A stretch of DNA of 64,000 nt from Sutcliffiella tianshenii (lineage in GTDB: Bacteria > Bacillota > Bacilli > Bacillales > Bacillaceae_I), in NCBI RefSeq assembly GCF_016908565.1, contig NZ_JAFBED010000004.1, positions 186,001-250,000 of the forward strand. The letters are read 5' to 3'. The notes under the pieces were generated by a model. The model was not told the origin of the DNA and did not search any database. It saw only the letters and a program-made list of their open reading frames with translations. The first letter of the stretch is position 1. The number at the start of each line of letters is the position of its first letter. Both the position numbers and the translations under genes were made by a program. Shown one piece after another: positions 1 to 9,257 of the stretch.

Positions 1-943
1 TCATGTCCGTATCAGCAGTGATGTTCTTAATGTTCATATAATCCATCACGCCGATATTACCTGAACGCAGGGCTTCTGCCATCGCAAGTGGAACTTCCGC
101 TTCGGCTTCTACAACCTTTGCACGCATTTCTTCTACGCGGGCGCGCATTTCCTGCTCTTGCGCAACGGCCATCGCACGGCGTTCCTCAGCTTTAGCCTGA
201 GCAATTTTCTTATCTGCTTCCGCTTGGTCAGTCTGTAATTCAGCACCAATGTTTTTCCCGATATCAATGTCCGCGATATCGATGGATAGGATTTCAAACG
301 CTGTTCCTGCATCCAAACCTTTGGATAGGACTGTTTGTGAAATCATATCAGGATTTTCCAATACTTTTTTATGATTATCAGCAGAACCGATTGTACTGAC
401 GATACCTTCACCTACACGGGCGATGACCGTTTCTTCTCCCGCTCCCCCTACTAGACGCTCTATGTTCGCACGAACGGTAATACGGGCTTTTGCCTTTACT
501 TCAATTCCATCCATCGCAACACCGGCGATAAATGGTGTTTCGATTACTTTAGGGTTTACGGACATTTGAACTGCCTCGAGTACGTCACGGCCTGCAAGGT
601 CGATTGCAGCTCCACGCTCGAAAGGTAATTCGATGTTCGCACGTTGCGCTGCAATAAGTGCATTCACAACACGATCCACATTTCCTCCAGCTAAATAGTG
701 ACTCTCCAACTGGTTTGTTGTTACATCCACGCCTGCTTTATGGGCTTTGATCAATGGATTGATAACACGGCTCGGGATAACCCTTCTTAATCTCATCCCT
801 ACAAGTGTGAAGATACTCACTCTGACCCCTGCAGCCAATGCTGAAATCCAGAGCATTACCGGTACAAATGTCATCAGTACCGCAAAAAAGATTATTCCCA
901 AAACAACTGCTACTAAAATTATCAATGAAGTTGGATCCATCAT
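1..943 (-). CDS. floA: FloA flotillin-like scaffold protein, 3' end cut by window edge
   Basis: FloA is a flotillin-like membrane scaffold that organises functional membrane microdomains. Read from 943 downward, the protein starts [14 protein letters not shown], has a hydrophobic membrane-inserting segment at about residues 5-34, then a PHB/SPFH-type domain, then an Ala/Glu/Lys-rich coiled-coil stretch (around [19 protein letters not shown]). About 314 codons lie in the window; the family is near 330 residues, so only the last few are missing. The AGGAGG at 950-955 is 6 nt before the ATG at 943. The start codon overlaps the nfeD stop as ATGA, which suggests translational coupling. Identification is by family sequence and by the conserved nfeD-floA order. 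Confidence 0.93.
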   Translation of the reverse strand, partial: MMDPTSLIILVAVVLGIIFFAVLMTFVPVMLWISALAAGVRVSIFTLVGMRLRRVIPSRVINPLIKAHKAGVDVTTNQLESHYLAGGNVDRVVNALIAAQRANIELPFERGAAIDLAGRDVLEAVQMSVNPKVIETPFIAGVAMDGIEVKAKARITVRANIERLVGGAGEETVIARVGEGIVSTIGSADNHKKVLENPDMISQTVLSKGLDAGTAFEILSIDIADIDIGKNIGAELQTDQAEADKKIAQAKAEERRAMAVAQEQEMRARVEEMRAKVVEAEAEVPLAMAEALRSGNIGVMDYMNIKNITADTDM

Positions 944-2292
944 TCATTTCCTCCTGTCAAATCTTCTGTGTGTATTTCTCTAACAACAATTCTAGGACCT
1001 TCCGCTTTTACAATTCTTACTCGTTTGTTCGAGCCGATAAAGCTGCCTTCGGTCACAACATCAATGCGTTCTTCTCTGATGACTGCTGTACCTGAAGGTC
1101 TTAACGGTGTTAATGTCACACCCTCCTGCCCGACCAGTTCGATACGCGATACATTTGATACATAGCCCTGCTCCGTATTGGTGGAATCGCGCAGGATGAT
1201 GCGGTCAAAAAGGCGGATCCGCTTTCCGAATACGGTAAAGAGGACTACCATCGCAACAACCGTCACGACCATGGCAACCAGCAAGGAAATGCCAGTCTGC
1301 ACTATATTACCTGTGGCTAAAAAGAAACTTGTAATCACTGCGCCTAATCCTAACACGCCTAAAATCCCCCCAGGCACAAATATCTCGAGCACTATGAATA
1401 TGACACCGAGTATGAACAAAATCATCGTTTCCATTCCGGCCAGGCCTGCTACAAGATGCCCGTAGAAGAATAGCAATAAAGCACTGATCCCCATAAAGCC
1501 AGGTATTCCAAACCCGGGAGAATAAAGTTCAAGGACAAGGCCCAAAGATCCTACAGATAACAGGATCGAGACGACAATCGGGTTTGTCAGGAAACGGGCG
1601 ACACTCTCTGCAAATGAAACCTCGACATTCACCACTTTCGCATCCTCATAACCCAAAGTTTGCAGTAGCTCGTCAAGATTTTTCACAGTCCCTTCGGAAT
1701 ACTCGATCTCCAATGCCTCTTTTGGACCCAGTGTCAGTAATTCTCCTTTGGGAGCACCAAGTTCTGGCAGATCCACTTCTGTATCAGCCATGGCTTTTGC
1801 ATACAAGGGATCCCTTCCACTTGACTCTGCGGCATTTTCCATTTCCTGCAGCCAGTAGGATTGAGACTTTTTATCTGCTGCATTACCGTCACCGGTGATC
1901 ACAGCAGCTGCCCCCATTGTAGCCCCTGGTGTCATATAAATTTTATCGGCATAAAGGGCGAGATATGCACCTGCCGACAATGCCCTTGTATCAATGAATG
2001 CAACACTTGGGATAGAGGTGGATTTGAAGCTCTTGGATATATCGCTTGCAGCATCCACCAGTCCTCCCGGAGTATGCAGCTTGTATATGATAAGATCTGC
2101 ACCTGCATCCTCCGCTTCCTCTATCGACCTGTTAATAAAGGCAAGCAGCCCACTTTCAACCGTATCCTCAACCGGAATGACGTAGACAAGCTTTTCTGCA
2201 CCATCCACAGTTGACGGCGCCATCGGGAAAAGAGAAAGTATTAAAGCAAGTAAAAAAGCACTAACATAACCTATACGAAGAACCTTTTTCAT
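940..2292 (-). CDS. nfeD: NfeD-type membrane serine protease (YqeZ)
   Basis: A 450-residue NfeD/YqeZ protein, the usual partner of FloA. The order is signal peptide (about 1-32), a ClpP-like serine protease domain with the nucleophile motif ALSAGAY and a candidate catalytic Lys in NAADKKSQ, several membrane segments (about residues 225-345), and a C-terminal NfeD OB-fold. An open frame continues to 2313, but the ATG at 2292 has GGAGAGGGGG just upstream and begins MKKVLRIG, a normal signal-peptide start. The gene is cotranscribed with floA, which it overlaps by 4 nt. The role in envelope stress is inferred from the family and from the sigma-W type promoter upstream. Confidence 0.92.
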   Translation of the reverse strand: MKKVLRIGYVSAFLLALILSLFPMAPSTVDGAEKLVYVIPVEDTVESGLLAFINRSIEEAEDAGADLIIYKLHTPGGLVDAASDISKSFKSTSIPSVAFIDTRALSAGAYLALYADKIYMTPGATMGAAAVITGDGNAADKKSQSYWLQEMENAAESSGRDPLYAKAMADTEVDLPELGAPKGELLTLGPKEALEIEYSEGTVKNLDELLQTLGYEDAKVVNVEVSFAESVARFLTNPIVVSILLSVGSLGLVLELYSPGFGIPGFMGISALLLFFYGHLVAGLAGMETMILFILGVIFIVLEIFVPGGILGVLGLGAVITSFFLATGNIVQTGISLLVAMVVTVVAMVVLFTVFGKRIRLFDRIILRDSTNTEQGYVSNVSRIELVGQEGVTLTPLRPSGTAVIREERIDVVTEGSFIGSNKRVRIVKAEGPRIVVREIHTEDLTGGNE

Positions 2293-2349
2293 GATGTCCC
2301 CCTCTCCAACCATTCTTCCTTTTTATCTTTCACCGTGCCTACTAAGTAA

Positions 2350-2375
2350 TACGCACAAACTCCAGCCAGGTTTCA
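2350..2375 (-). promoter_or_regulatory. Sigma-W type promoter of nfeD-floA
   Basis: On the minus strand the sequence reads TGAAAC, 16 nt, CGTA, an exact match to the sigma-W consensus with its usual spacing. It lies about 58 nt upstream of the nfeD start. In B. subtilis the orthologous yqeZ-yqfA operon is controlled by sigma-W, so the match is also expected from context. Confidence 0.85.
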
Positions 2376-2455
2376 GATTTTATGTATTTTTTAATGAAAT
2401 TATTTTTATAAGGGCGGAGTTTTGAAAAAAAGATGGGGAAAAGGAAATGAATGTA

Positions 2456-2490
2456 AAAATAGCATCTTACATGTGTAAGATGCTATTTTA
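2456..2490 (-). terminator. Terminator after yqeY
   Basis: A perfect 15-bp stem (TAGCATCTTAC and its complement extended by AT pairs) closes a 4-nt ATGT loop and is followed on the minus strand by a T-rich run. It sits 7 nt past the yqeY stop and ends the rpsU-yqeY transcript. Confidence 0.88.
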
Positions 2491-2496
2491 ATGTTT

Positions 2497-2940
2497 TTAT
2501 GAAAGATGTTGTTGTACAAGTTTGTTAACAAGGCTACCGTCCGCTTTGCCCTTAACCTTAGGCATTAAAGCTCCCATCACTTTACCCATGTCAGCTTTTG
2601 AAGTAGCGTTCACATCAGAGATTGTCTGTTGAACAATTGCTGATACTTCTTCTTCAGATAACTGTTCAGGCAAATAATGTTCGACTATCGCAAGTTCACC
2701 TTGTAATTTATGAACCAAGTCTTCACGACCGGCTTTATCAAATTCATGGAGGGAGTCTTTACGTTGCTTTAATTCACGAGACAATACGGTAAGTTCTTCC
2801 TCTTCAGTTAAATCTCTGCCATGCTTGATGGACTCGTTTTGAATTGCAGACTTAACCATTCTGAGTACGGAAAGCTTCTCTTTGTCCTTATCCTTCATAG
2901 CTTGCTTAATATCGGTATTTAAACGCTCGAGAAGACTCAT
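2497..2940 (-). CDS. yqeY: YqeY, GatB/YqeY domain protein
   Basis: A 147-residue YqeY protein, resembling the C-terminal tRNA-binding domain of the GatB amidotransferase subunit. It starts [16 protein letters not shown] and carries the family's helical N-terminal half and the segment [20 protein letters not shown] typical of the tail domain. Length is normal for the stand-alone family. It follows rpsU by 15 nt in the same orientation, the arrangement found throughout Bacillaceae, so the two are one operon. The molecular function of the stand-alone protein is not established; a link to aminoacyl-tRNA or translation is only inferred from the domain. Confidence 0.93.
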   Translation of the reverse strand: MSLLERLNTDIKQAMKDKDKEKLSVLRMVKSAIQNESIKHGRDLTEEEELTVLSRELKQRKDSLHEFDKAGREDLVHKLQGELAIVEHYLPEQLSEEEVSAIVQQTISDVNATSKADMGKVMGALMPKVKGKADGSLVNKLVQQHLS

Positions 2941-2955
2941 TCTTACACCCTCTTG

Positions 2956-3129
2956 TTAAAATTTACGCTTTCTAGCAGCTTCAGACTTCTTCTTGCGTCT
3001 TACGCTTGGCTTTTCATAGAATTCACGCTTTCTTGCTTCTTGCAACGTACCAGTTTTTGAAACTGAACGTTTGAAACGGCGAAGAGCATCTTCAAGCGAT
3101 TCGTTTTTACGAACAACTGTTTTTGACAT
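2956..3129 (-). CDS. rpsU: Ribosomal protein bS21
   Basis: Small-subunit ribosomal protein bS21, 57 residues, very basic, ending in the usual Arg/Lys-rich tail ([14 protein letters not shown]). The frame is open eight codons further upstream, but [19 protein letters not shown] is the conserved bS21 start and has AGGGAGGG 7-8 nt before the ATG at 3129. bS21 acts at the 3' end of 16S rRNA in initiation. It heads a short operon with yqeY and has a good sigma-A promoter about 95 nt upstream. Confidence 0.97.
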   Translation of the reverse strand: MSKTVVRKNESLEDALRRFKRSVSKTGTLQEARKREFYEKPSVRRKKKSEAARKRKF

Positions 3130-3221
3130 TCTAATTCCCTCCCTCCAGAACAACCACTAACATTTTCAGAAAAAACATGGACTATACTTGAAAAAACCAT
3201 GTATAGAACATGTACTTTCCA

Positions 3222-3250
3222 ATTATAATATATCTGTTTGTGATGGTCAA
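3222..3250 (-). promoter_or_regulatory. Sigma-A promoter of rpsU-yqeY
   Basis: Minus strand TTGACC, 17 nt, TATAAT: five of six and six of six matches at optimal spacing. The 5' leader to rpsU is about 85 nt and contains a short hairpin followed by six T residues (around 3193-3215), which might act as a weak attenuator. Confidence 0.8.
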
Positions 3251-3269
3251 CAATTATAAGGAATTGCTT

Positions 3270-3848
3270 TTAAACATTCTTCTTCGTACTGTTATCGTGA
3301 TATAAGTTTATAACCTTACTTTCCTTCCCAGCAATCATATACTGAGATCTCCCCAAATAGAGCGGAATCGATAGCTTATCCCATTGCGGAAGACCATTTT
3401 CGTGAAATAGCATATCATCTTTATAAAAACCTGTCATCTCGCCAACAAACCAATCATGGTCTCCATATGTCCGCTGATCCATCACCTTGCACTCGTAGGC
3501 AATGTAAGCATGGTCGAGGATCGGTGCTCCTATTGTTCTCCCTTTCGTATAGGGTGCGTTCATTTCCGTCAATTTATCAGTCTCCATGCCACTTTTTGTA
3601 CCTGAAAATTGTATGTAATGTGCGTAAGCCTCCGGCACAAAATTTATCGCAAATTCCCCAGACCCTTCTATCAGATGATGTGTGTACCTTTCCTTAGCAA
3701 TTGCGACCCCATAAATGGGTGGTTCATAAGAGATATAGCTATGCCAGCCGGCGGCCATGATATTGACCTTGCCCCCGCTTGCAGCTGTAACAAGTGCCAC
3801 CATGCCCGGGTAACTGTGCATCACCGTTTTTTCCGTCCATTTCCTCAT
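3270..3848 (-). CDS. Flavin reductase family protein
   Basis: A 192-residue protein of the FMN-binding split-barrel flavin reductase family. Supporting segments are MRKWTEKTVMHSYPGMVALVTA at the start, KVNIMAAGWHSYISYEPP (the conserved strand with the small-residue, Ser and Pro pattern) and HLIEGSGEFAINFVP, all characteristic of flavin reductase-like proteins that bind FMN and reduce it with NAD(P)H. AAGGAG lies 8 nt before the ATG. It stands alone, divergent from yqeW, with no partner oxygenase visible, so the physiological substrate is unknown. Confidence 0.82.
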   Translation of the reverse strand: MRKWTEKTVMHSYPGMVALVTAASGGKVNIMAAGWHSYISYEPPIYGVAIAKERYTHHLIEGSGEFAINFVPEAYAHYIQFSGTKSGMETDKLTEMNAPYTKGRTIGAPILDHAYIAYECKVMDQRTYGDHDWFVGEMTGFYKDDMLFHENGLPQWDKLSIPLYLGRSQYMIAGKESKVINLYHDNSTKKNV

Positions 3849-3906
3849 GCATCCTTCTCCTTTTTGTCATTCTTGTCCACCTTTCTCCATATAGTGAAGA
3901 GAGGTG

Positions 3907-4833
3907 ATGGGCTTGTTTACTATTATAACGTTGTTTTTTGTTTATTTAGCGATATTTTTATATGGAATGACCGTTATGCGCACAGGTCTTTTAAACCTGA
4001 CAGAGGACAGGACAAAGGGGTTTCTGCAGCATTTTACCGATCACCCGATTAAAGGCATGATGATAGGAGCGGTACTGACGGCATTGCTTCAGAGCAGTTC
4101 GGCGGTCATGGTGATCACTGTGGGCCTTGTAGCCGCCGGCTATCTCAGCTTTTATCAGTCCATCGGAATCATGCTTGGAAGCAACATCGGAACGACATTG
4201 ACTACAGAACTGATCACTCTTGATATTTCAAATTATGTCTTCCCATTGTTGATTATCGGTTTTCTATTACTTTTCTCAAAAAAGAAACTTCCGTTCAGTA
4301 TCGGATCTTCCATTTTCGGTCTTGGATGCCTGTTTGTTGCAATGGGGGGATTTGAAAGTCTCGCACTACCCCTTTCCCTGTTTCCGAATGTACAGGAATT
4401 TCTGATGCATACAAATGACCGGCACCTGATTGGCGTATTTCTTGGGACTGTCATCACGGCACTCATCCATTCAAGTTCAGCAACTGTCGGTATCAGCATG
4501 AGCTTTTTGAATAATGGCCTTCTGTCACTGCCGGCAGGGATAGCCATCATGCTTGGAGCAAATATCGGTACATGCATCACTGCATATATGGCAAGCATCG
4601 GGGGGATTAAAGAAGCAAAGCTCACTGCCTATGCGCATATCTGGCTGAATGTTTTTGGTGTATTGGCGTTTTTCCCATTGATTCCTTTATTGGGTAAGGT
4701 TGTGGAGTTTCTGGCAGTAAGTGCGGATGTACAGCTGGCCCATTCCAGCGTTATTTTCAATATTGTATGTTCGTTTGTGGCACTGCCATTTGTGAAGCCT
4801 TTTTCGAGGTTTGTGGAGAGGTTGCATCGGTAA
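3907..4833 (+). CDS. yqeW: YqeW, Na+/phosphate cotransporter-like membrane protein
   Basis: A polytopic membrane protein of the Na/Pi-cotransporter II family (NptA/YjbB/YqeW type). Two internal repeats carry the signature pairs LLQSSSAVMVITVG (residues about 59-72) with GSNIGTTLT, and LIHSSSATVGISMS with GANIGTCIT, the QSSS and GxNIGT motifs that form the substrate site. It predicts 8-9 membrane helices. The start is uncertain: GTG 3904, ATG 3907 and TTG 3913 are in frame, and the Shine-Dalgarno GAGAGG at 3899-3904 is best spaced (8 nt) for the TTG. Substrate is inferred from the family. The same gene occurs near this locus in B. subtilis. Confidence 0.88.
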   Translation: MGLFTIITLFFVYLAIFLYGMTVMRTGLLNLTEDRTKGFLQHFTDHPIKGMMIGAVLTALLQSSSAVMVITVGLVAAGYLSFYQSIGIMLGSNIGTTLTTELITLDISNYVFPLLIIGFLLLFSKKKLPFSIGSSIFGLGCLFVAMGGFESLALPLSLFPNVQEFLMHTNDRHLIGVFLGTVITALIHSSSATVGISMSFLNNGLLSLPAGIAIMLGANIGTCITAYMASIGGIKEAKLTAYAHIWLNVFGVLAFFPLIPLLGKVVEFLAVSADVQLAHSSVIFNIVCSFVALPFVKPFSRFVERLHR

Positions 4834-4860
4834 AATAATTTTACACGTGAAATATTGCCC

Positions 4861-4984
4861 GTTGATTTCCGCTCCAGACACAAGACTCGCCGGGGACGGA
4901 TGGGAGCCTCCTCGGCTTCGCCTGTGGGGTCTCCCATGCCCTCTACTTTCCCGCAGGAGTCAAGTGTCCTCCGCTACAATCAAC
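4861..4984. repeat. MITE-like intergenic repeat, copy 1
   Basis: A 124-bp GC-rich element bounded by perfect 7-bp inverted termini GTTGATT and AATCAAC. Its interior has the blocks GGGAGCCTCCTCGG, TGGGGTCTCCC and CCCGCAGGAGTC, which recur in the neighbouring copy in reverse orientation. It has no coding capacity. Such elements are scattered between genes in many Bacillaceae genomes; I see no transposase, so movement would have to be in trans. Confidence 0.75.
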
Positions 4985-5076
4985 TCAGGTGTTAAATATT
5001 ATTTTCTCTACTGAAGTAATTAAGACAAAATTTTTTCTACCCTTAGAAAGGAGAATTCTCTACTTTAAGTCACCCC

Positions 5077-5207
5077 TGTTGGTTGGAGTGCAAGGCGTGA
5101 GACTCCTGCGGGAGCAGCGTGTCAATGGAGACCCCGCAGGTGCGTAGCACCGAGGAGGCTCCCGAGGCCGCCCGCGGAAAGCGAACGCCTGGAACGGAGA
5201 CCAACAG
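5077..5207. repeat. MITE-like intergenic repeat, copy 2 (inverted relative to copy 1)
   Basis: A 131-bp element with perfect 8-bp inverted termini CTGTTGGT and ACCAACAG. Read on the minus strand it has GGGAGCCTCCTCGGTGCTACG, TGCGGGGTCTCCATTGACA and CTCCCGCAGGAGTC, the same order of blocks as copy 1 on the plus strand. The two diverge clearly, so they are old or independent insertions. The 466-bp gap between yqeW and deoC holds only these elements and the deoC terminator. Confidence 0.78.
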
Positions 5208-5257
5208 TGTGTTTAATGTTGACATCCTATCTTTATTCCATTTTTTCTTTAAAATCC

Positions 5258-5292
5258 CAAAAAAAGAGCATCCAATCTGGACGCTCTTTTTC
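5258..5292 (-). terminator. Terminator after deoC
   Basis: On the minus strand GAGCGTCC, loop AGATT, GGATGCTC forms an 8-bp stem with one G-U pair, followed by TTTTTTT. It begins 8 nt past the deoC stop. Confidence 0.85.
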
Positions 5293-5299
5293 ATGTATA

Positions 5300-5971
5300 T
5301 TAATAGTCGCTGTCTGCAGTCAGTCCGTTGACGATTGCGATTCCGGAGCTTGCTCCGATACGTGTTGCGCCAGCTTCGATCATTTCTTTTGCATCCTGTG
5401 CATTTCGGACACCACCGGAAGCTTTTACTCCGATTTCAGGTCCTACAGTTTTTCTCATCAATGCGATGTCGGCAGCTGTTGCTCCACCAGTAGAGAAACC
5501 TGTAGAGGTTTTTACGAAATCTGCGCCTGCTTTTACTGCAAGTTCACATGCTCTTACTTTTTCTTCATCTGTAAGAAGGCAAGATTCGATGATCACTTTT
5601 GTCAGTGCTTTTCCTTTCGCAGCTTCCACAACTGCACGGATGTCTCTTTCAACAAGCTCGTTGTCGCCGTCCTTTAATGCTGAAATGTTGATGACCATGT
5701 CCACTTCAGTTGCGCCGTTTTCAATGGCATTCGTTGTTTCGAATGCTTTTACCTCTGGAGTGTTTGCCCCTAATGGGAAACCGATAACGGTACAAACATC
5801 CACTTCACTGCCTTCAAGTAATTGTGCAGCAGTTTTTACCCAACCTGGGTTTACACAAACAGATGCAAAGTTATATTCTCTTGCTTCTTGGCATAATGTT
5901 GTGATTGCTTCTTTAGTAGCGTCCGCTTTTAATAATGTATGATCAATGATTTCTCCAATGTTTGTATGCAT
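5300..5971 (-). CDS. deoC: Deoxyribose-phosphate aldolase
   Basis: Class I aldolase that splits 2-deoxy-D-ribose 5-phosphate into acetaldehyde and glyceraldehyde 3-phosphate in nucleoside catabolism. The 223-residue protein has the Schiff-base region [15 protein letters not shown] and the second Lys motif [15 protein letters not shown] followed by GVKASGGVR. The open frame continues 51 codons upstream, but [15 protein letters not shown] matches the family start and has GAAAGGAG 9 nt before the ATG at 5971. The gene is monocistronic here, with its own terminator, and lacks the deoR, nupC and pdp neighbours of the B. subtilis dra operon. Confidence 0.95.
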   Translation of the reverse strand: MHTNIGEIIDHTLLKADATKEAITTLCQEAREYNFASVCVNPGWVKTAAQLLEGSEVDVCTVIGFPLGANTPEVKAFETTNAIENGATEVDMVINISALKDGDNELVERDIRAVVEAAKGKALTKVIIESCLLTDEEKVRACELAVKAGADFVKTSTGFSTGGATAADIALMRKTVGPEIGVKASGGVRNAQDAKEMIEAGATRIGASSGIAIVNGLTADSDY

Positions 5972-6088
5972 AGTATATGCTCCTTTCAATATAAGAGGTC
6001 TGACCTCTAACATCACCTTAGCCATCATAACATGTTTGATTGTTTTTGGCGAGTACAATGATAGTATTTCCTCTAACTTTTTCTCCAC

Positions 6089-6125
6089 AAAAAAAAGTGA
6101 TTCCATCTTTTCCAATGGAATCACT
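6089..6125 (-). terminator. Terminator after mtaB (end of heat-shock operon)
   Basis: Minus strand AGTGATTCCAT, loop TGGAAAAG, ATGGAATCACT followed by eight T residues. It lies directly behind the mtaB stop and closes the hrcA-to-mtaB operon. Confidence 0.9.
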
Positions 6126-6135
6126 CTATTTACAA

Positions 6136-7500
6136 TTATGAACTTAGGCGAACCTGCTCTTCTTCAAGACGCGTTGCATCGTCCAGGATCCGGACAAATT
6201 GACCTTCGTTATAAGGGTAGCCCGCTTTGGTAATTTTCACTTTGACAAGTTTACCGACCATTTCTTCATTAGCCGGGAAGACCACTTTCAGATAGTTGTC
6301 CGTATAACCTACATACAACCCTTTTTCTGGTTCTTCTTTATAGATTTCCTCAGGAATCACTTCCAAAACTTCCTCTTCGAAGTTGGAAGCATATTCTTTT
6401 GCAAGTTGATTGGAAAGCTCGATGAGGCGATGAACACGCTCATTTTTAACTTCCTCATCCACTTGGTCCGTCATACGTGCTGCAGGCGTTCCGGTACGTT
6501 TGGAGTATGGGAACACATGAAGCTCTGAGAATTTATGTTCCTTGATGAAATTGTAGGTTTCCATGAATTCCTCTTCCGTTTCACCAGGGAATCCGACAAT
6601 GACATCGGAAGTAATCGCTAGACCAGGCAATGCTTCCTTCAGGCGATTCAAACGGTCAGCGAAGAATTCCATCGTATATTTACGACGCATTCTTTTCAAC
6701 ACCGTATTAGACGCGGATTGGATCGGAATGTGAAGATGACGCACAATTTTATCCGAATCATTCAATACTTGGATCACTTCATCGGTGATCTGGCTTGCTT
6801 CTATGGAAGAAATACGGATACGCTTCAAGCCCTTGACTCTTTTGTCCAGTTCACGGAGAAGCATGGCAAAATTGTAGTCCTTCATGTCTTCACCGTATCC
6901 GCCTGTGTGGATTCCAGTCAGGACGATTTCCTTATAACCTGCATCAACCAATTGTTGAGCCTGTGTGATGACTTCCTCCGGATCACGGGAGCGCATCAGA
7001 CCGCGTGCCCAAGGAATGATACAGAACGTACAGAAGTTGTTACACCCTTCCTGGATTTTCAACGATGCACGGGTGCGGTCAGTGAAAGCCGGGACATCAA
7101 GCTCCTCATAAACACGCGCTTTCATGATATTCCCCACTCCGTTGATCGGTTGGCGTTCCTGCTTGAATTGTTCAATATACTCAAGCATTTTCACTCGGTC
7201 CTGGGTTCCCACTACGATATCAACGCCTGGGATTGCCATGATTTCCGCCGGGGAGGTCTGGGCGTAGCAGCCTGTGACACAGATGACTGCGTCTGGATTT
7301 TTTCTGATGGCACGGCGAATGACCTGGCGACTTTTCTTATCGCCTGTGTTCGTTACCGTACAGGTATTGATGACATACACATCTGCAGTTCCTTCAAATT
7401 CGGTTCTTTCATAATCATTTGCTTTGAATAACTGCCAGATTGCTTCTGTTTCATAATGATTTACTTTACATCCAAGTGTGTGAAAGGCAACAGTTGGCAT
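6136..7500 (-). CDS. mtaB: MtaB, tRNA t6A37 methylthiotransferase
   Basis: Radical SAM enzyme that converts N6-threonylcarbamoyladenosine at position 37 to its 2-methylthio form in tRNAs reading ANN codons. The 454-residue protein has the N-terminal MTTase domain with three cluster cysteines ([29 protein letters not shown]), the radical SAM motif [13 protein letters not shown] (CxxxCxxC) and a C-terminal TRAM domain. A GTG three codons upstream is in frame, but GAGGTG 6 nt before the ATG at 7500 favours [11 protein letters not shown]. It is the last gene of the hrcA operon, as in B. subtilis (yqeV). Confidence 0.95.
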   Translation of the reverse strand: MPTVAFHTLGCKVNHYETEAIWQLFKANDYERTEFEGTADVYVINTCTVTNTGDKKSRQVIRRAIRKNPDAVICVTGCYAQTSPAEIMAIPGVDIVVGTQDRVKMLEYIEQFKQERQPINGVGNIMKARVYEELDVPAFTDRTRASLKIQEGCNNFCTFCIIPWARGLMRSRDPEEVITQAQQLVDAGYKEIVLTGIHTGGYGEDMKDYNFAMLLRELDKRVKGLKRIRISSIEASQITDEVIQVLNDSDKIVRHLHIPIQSASNTVLKRMRRKYTMEFFADRLNRLKEALPGLAITSDVIVGFPGETEEEFMETYNFIKEHKFSELHVFPYSKRTGTPAARMTDQVDEEVKNERVHRLIELSNQLAKEYASNFEEEVLEVIPEEIYKEEPEKGLYVGYTDNYLKVVFPANEEMVGKLVKVKITKAGYPYNEGQFVRILDDATRLEEEQVRLSS

Positions 7501-7515
7501 GTTTTTCACCTCACA

Positions 7516-8271
7516 TTAATTCATTAGTTCAAAATGATACGACATGGCACTGAGCGCATAGAGCGGTGCCGTCTCTGTCCTTAGGATCCGGGGACCTAAT
7601 GCACAGAGGATAAATCCTTGCTCAGTAAGCTTATCTATTTCTTTTTCGGAAAGTCCGCCTTCTGGTCCGAAAAGCATCAGTACAGACTCTCCCGCATTCA
7701 TATTTTGTAGCGCCTGGGCAAAGGCAGATCGCTCACCCTTTTTGGCACTTTCCTCATAAGCGACTAGTTTATAATCGTAGTTCCCGCTTTTTTTTAATAG
7801 CTCTGCAAATGAAAGTGGGGCAGTAACTTCAGGCAGAAAAGAACGATGGGATTGCTCGGCAGCTTCCTTTGCAATCTTGTTCCATCGCTCCACCTTTTTC
7901 TGACCTTTTTTCTCATCCCATTTTACGATGGAACGGGCAGCATTAAAAGGGATAAACATTTCTGCGCCAAGTTCTGTTCCCTTTTGAATGACAAGTTCCA
8001 ATTTATCCCCTTTGGGCAGCCCGTTCGCAATGGTTACACGAACCGGTAATTCCACTTCAGCACTTATCCATTCTACAATATGGGCCACAACCATATCATT
8101 GGTAATTTCAGCAATTTGACATAGAGCGGTCTGCCTTGTATCAGACAGGCTGCAGAGCAGGCGATCCTCTACATTCATCCGCATCACTCTCGCAATATGA
8201 TGAACATCCTCACCAGTAATGGTAATCGTCTGGTCCTCTATTTGATTGGAATGGACAAAATAACGCTGCAT
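7516..8271 (-). CDS. rsmE: RsmE, 16S rRNA m3U1498 methyltransferase
   Basis: SPOUT-fold methyltransferase that makes N3-methyluridine at position 1498 of 16S rRNA. At 251 residues it has an N-terminal PUA-like domain (MQRYFVHSN, DVHHIARVMRM) and the C-terminal knot with LMLFGPEGGLSEKEID and LGPRILRTETAPLYALS, the SAM-binding signature. It lies 15 nt before mtaB and 15 nt after prmA in the heat-shock operon. Confidence 0.95.
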   Translation of the reverse strand: MQRYFVHSNQIEDQTITITGEDVHHIARVMRMNVEDRLLCSLSDTRQTALCQIAEITNDMVVAHIVEWISAEVELPVRVTIANGLPKGDKLELVIQKGTELGAEMFIPFNAARSIVKWDEKKGQKKVERWNKIAKEAAEQSHRSFLPEVTAPLSFAELLKKSGNYDYKLVAYEESAKKGERSAFAQALQNMNAGESVLMLFGPEGGLSEKEIDKLTEQGFILCALGPRILRTETAPLYALSAMSYHFELMN

Positions 8272-8286
8272 GCTAATCCCGCTTTC

Positions 8287-9228
8287 TTAGTTTTCTTTTT
8301 TTGCTATAAAGGCAACCCAGTCTTCCATCATCATCGTCTCTTCAATCTTGAAGCCGGATTTGATCAAAGCATCCTTCACTTCCTGCTTTTTCGTACTGAT
8401 GATACCTGAAGAGATAAATGTACCGCCGTTTTCCAATACCCTGAAAACGTCATCTGTGAATCGGACGATCACTTCAGCAAGGATGTTGGCAACCACTACA
8501 TTTACTGGCCCTTCCACATTGTTAAGAAGGTTGTTCTGTTTCACGGTTACACGCGGATGCACTTTATTCAGCTTGATGTTCAGTTTGGCAGATTCGACGG
8601 CCACATCATCAAGGTCCAAAGCAAGTACCTCTTGTGCGTCCATCATGGCAGCAGCAATACTCAGGACTCCAGATCCGGTACCAACATCAATCACCTTGTC
8701 ATCGGGTTGAACTGTACGCTCAATCGCCTGGATGCAAAGGACTGTCGTCGGATGGGTACCCGTTCCGAATGCCATTCCTGGATCAAGTTCAATGATTTTT
8801 TCATCTGAACTCACCGGCTCATATGTTTCCCATGTTGGCACAATGGTGAATTTCTCGGAAATCTTGACAGGATTATAGTACTTTTTCCAGGCTGTCGCCC
8901 ATTCCTCTTCATTTACTTCACTGATGGAAATATTGTTTAATCCAAGATCGATATCAAATAGAAGAAGATTGTTTATGGCCTCTTTGATCCCCTCTACCGT
9001 TTCGCCCAAAAAGCTGTTAACTGGCAGGTAGGCTTTCATAATGACGCCTTCTTCCGGATAATCATCAGGATTGAGTTGGTATATCTCCCCGAATTTGTCT
9101 TCTCTTTCCTTCGTGAGATCAAATGGATCCTCGATCACCACTCCACTGGCACCAGCCTCGTGAAGAATATGTGAAATCGGTTCAACCGCTTCATTTGTTG
9201 TATGGATACTAATTTCTGACCATTTCAT
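8287..9228 (-). CDS. prmA: PrmA, ribosomal protein L11 methyltransferase
   Basis: Trimethylates ribosomal protein uL11 using SAM. The 313-residue protein has an N-terminal substrate-recognition domain ([17 protein letters not shown]), the linker region [13 protein letters not shown] and the class I SAM motif [15 protein letters not shown], then ANILAEVI as the NPP-like motif of this family. Length is typical. It follows dnaJ in the conserved hrcA operon order. Confidence 0.95.
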   Translation of the reverse strand: MKWSEISIHTTNEAVEPISHILHEAGASGVVIEDPFDLTKEREDKFGEIYQLNPDDYPEEGVIMKAYLPVNSFLGETVEGIKEAINNLLLFDIDLGLNNISISEVNEEEWATAWKKYYNPVKISEKFTIVPTWETYEPVSSDEKIIELDPGMAFGTGTHPTTVLCIQAIERTVQPDDKVIDVGTGSGVLSIAAAMMDAQEVLALDLDDVAVESAKLNIKLNKVHPRVTVKQNNLLNNVEGPVNVVVANILAEVIVRFTDDVFRVLENGGTFISSGIISTKKQEVKDALIKSGFKIEETMMMEDWVAFIAKKEN

Positions 9229-9257
9229 AATACCAACTCCAATCCTACCATTAATGA

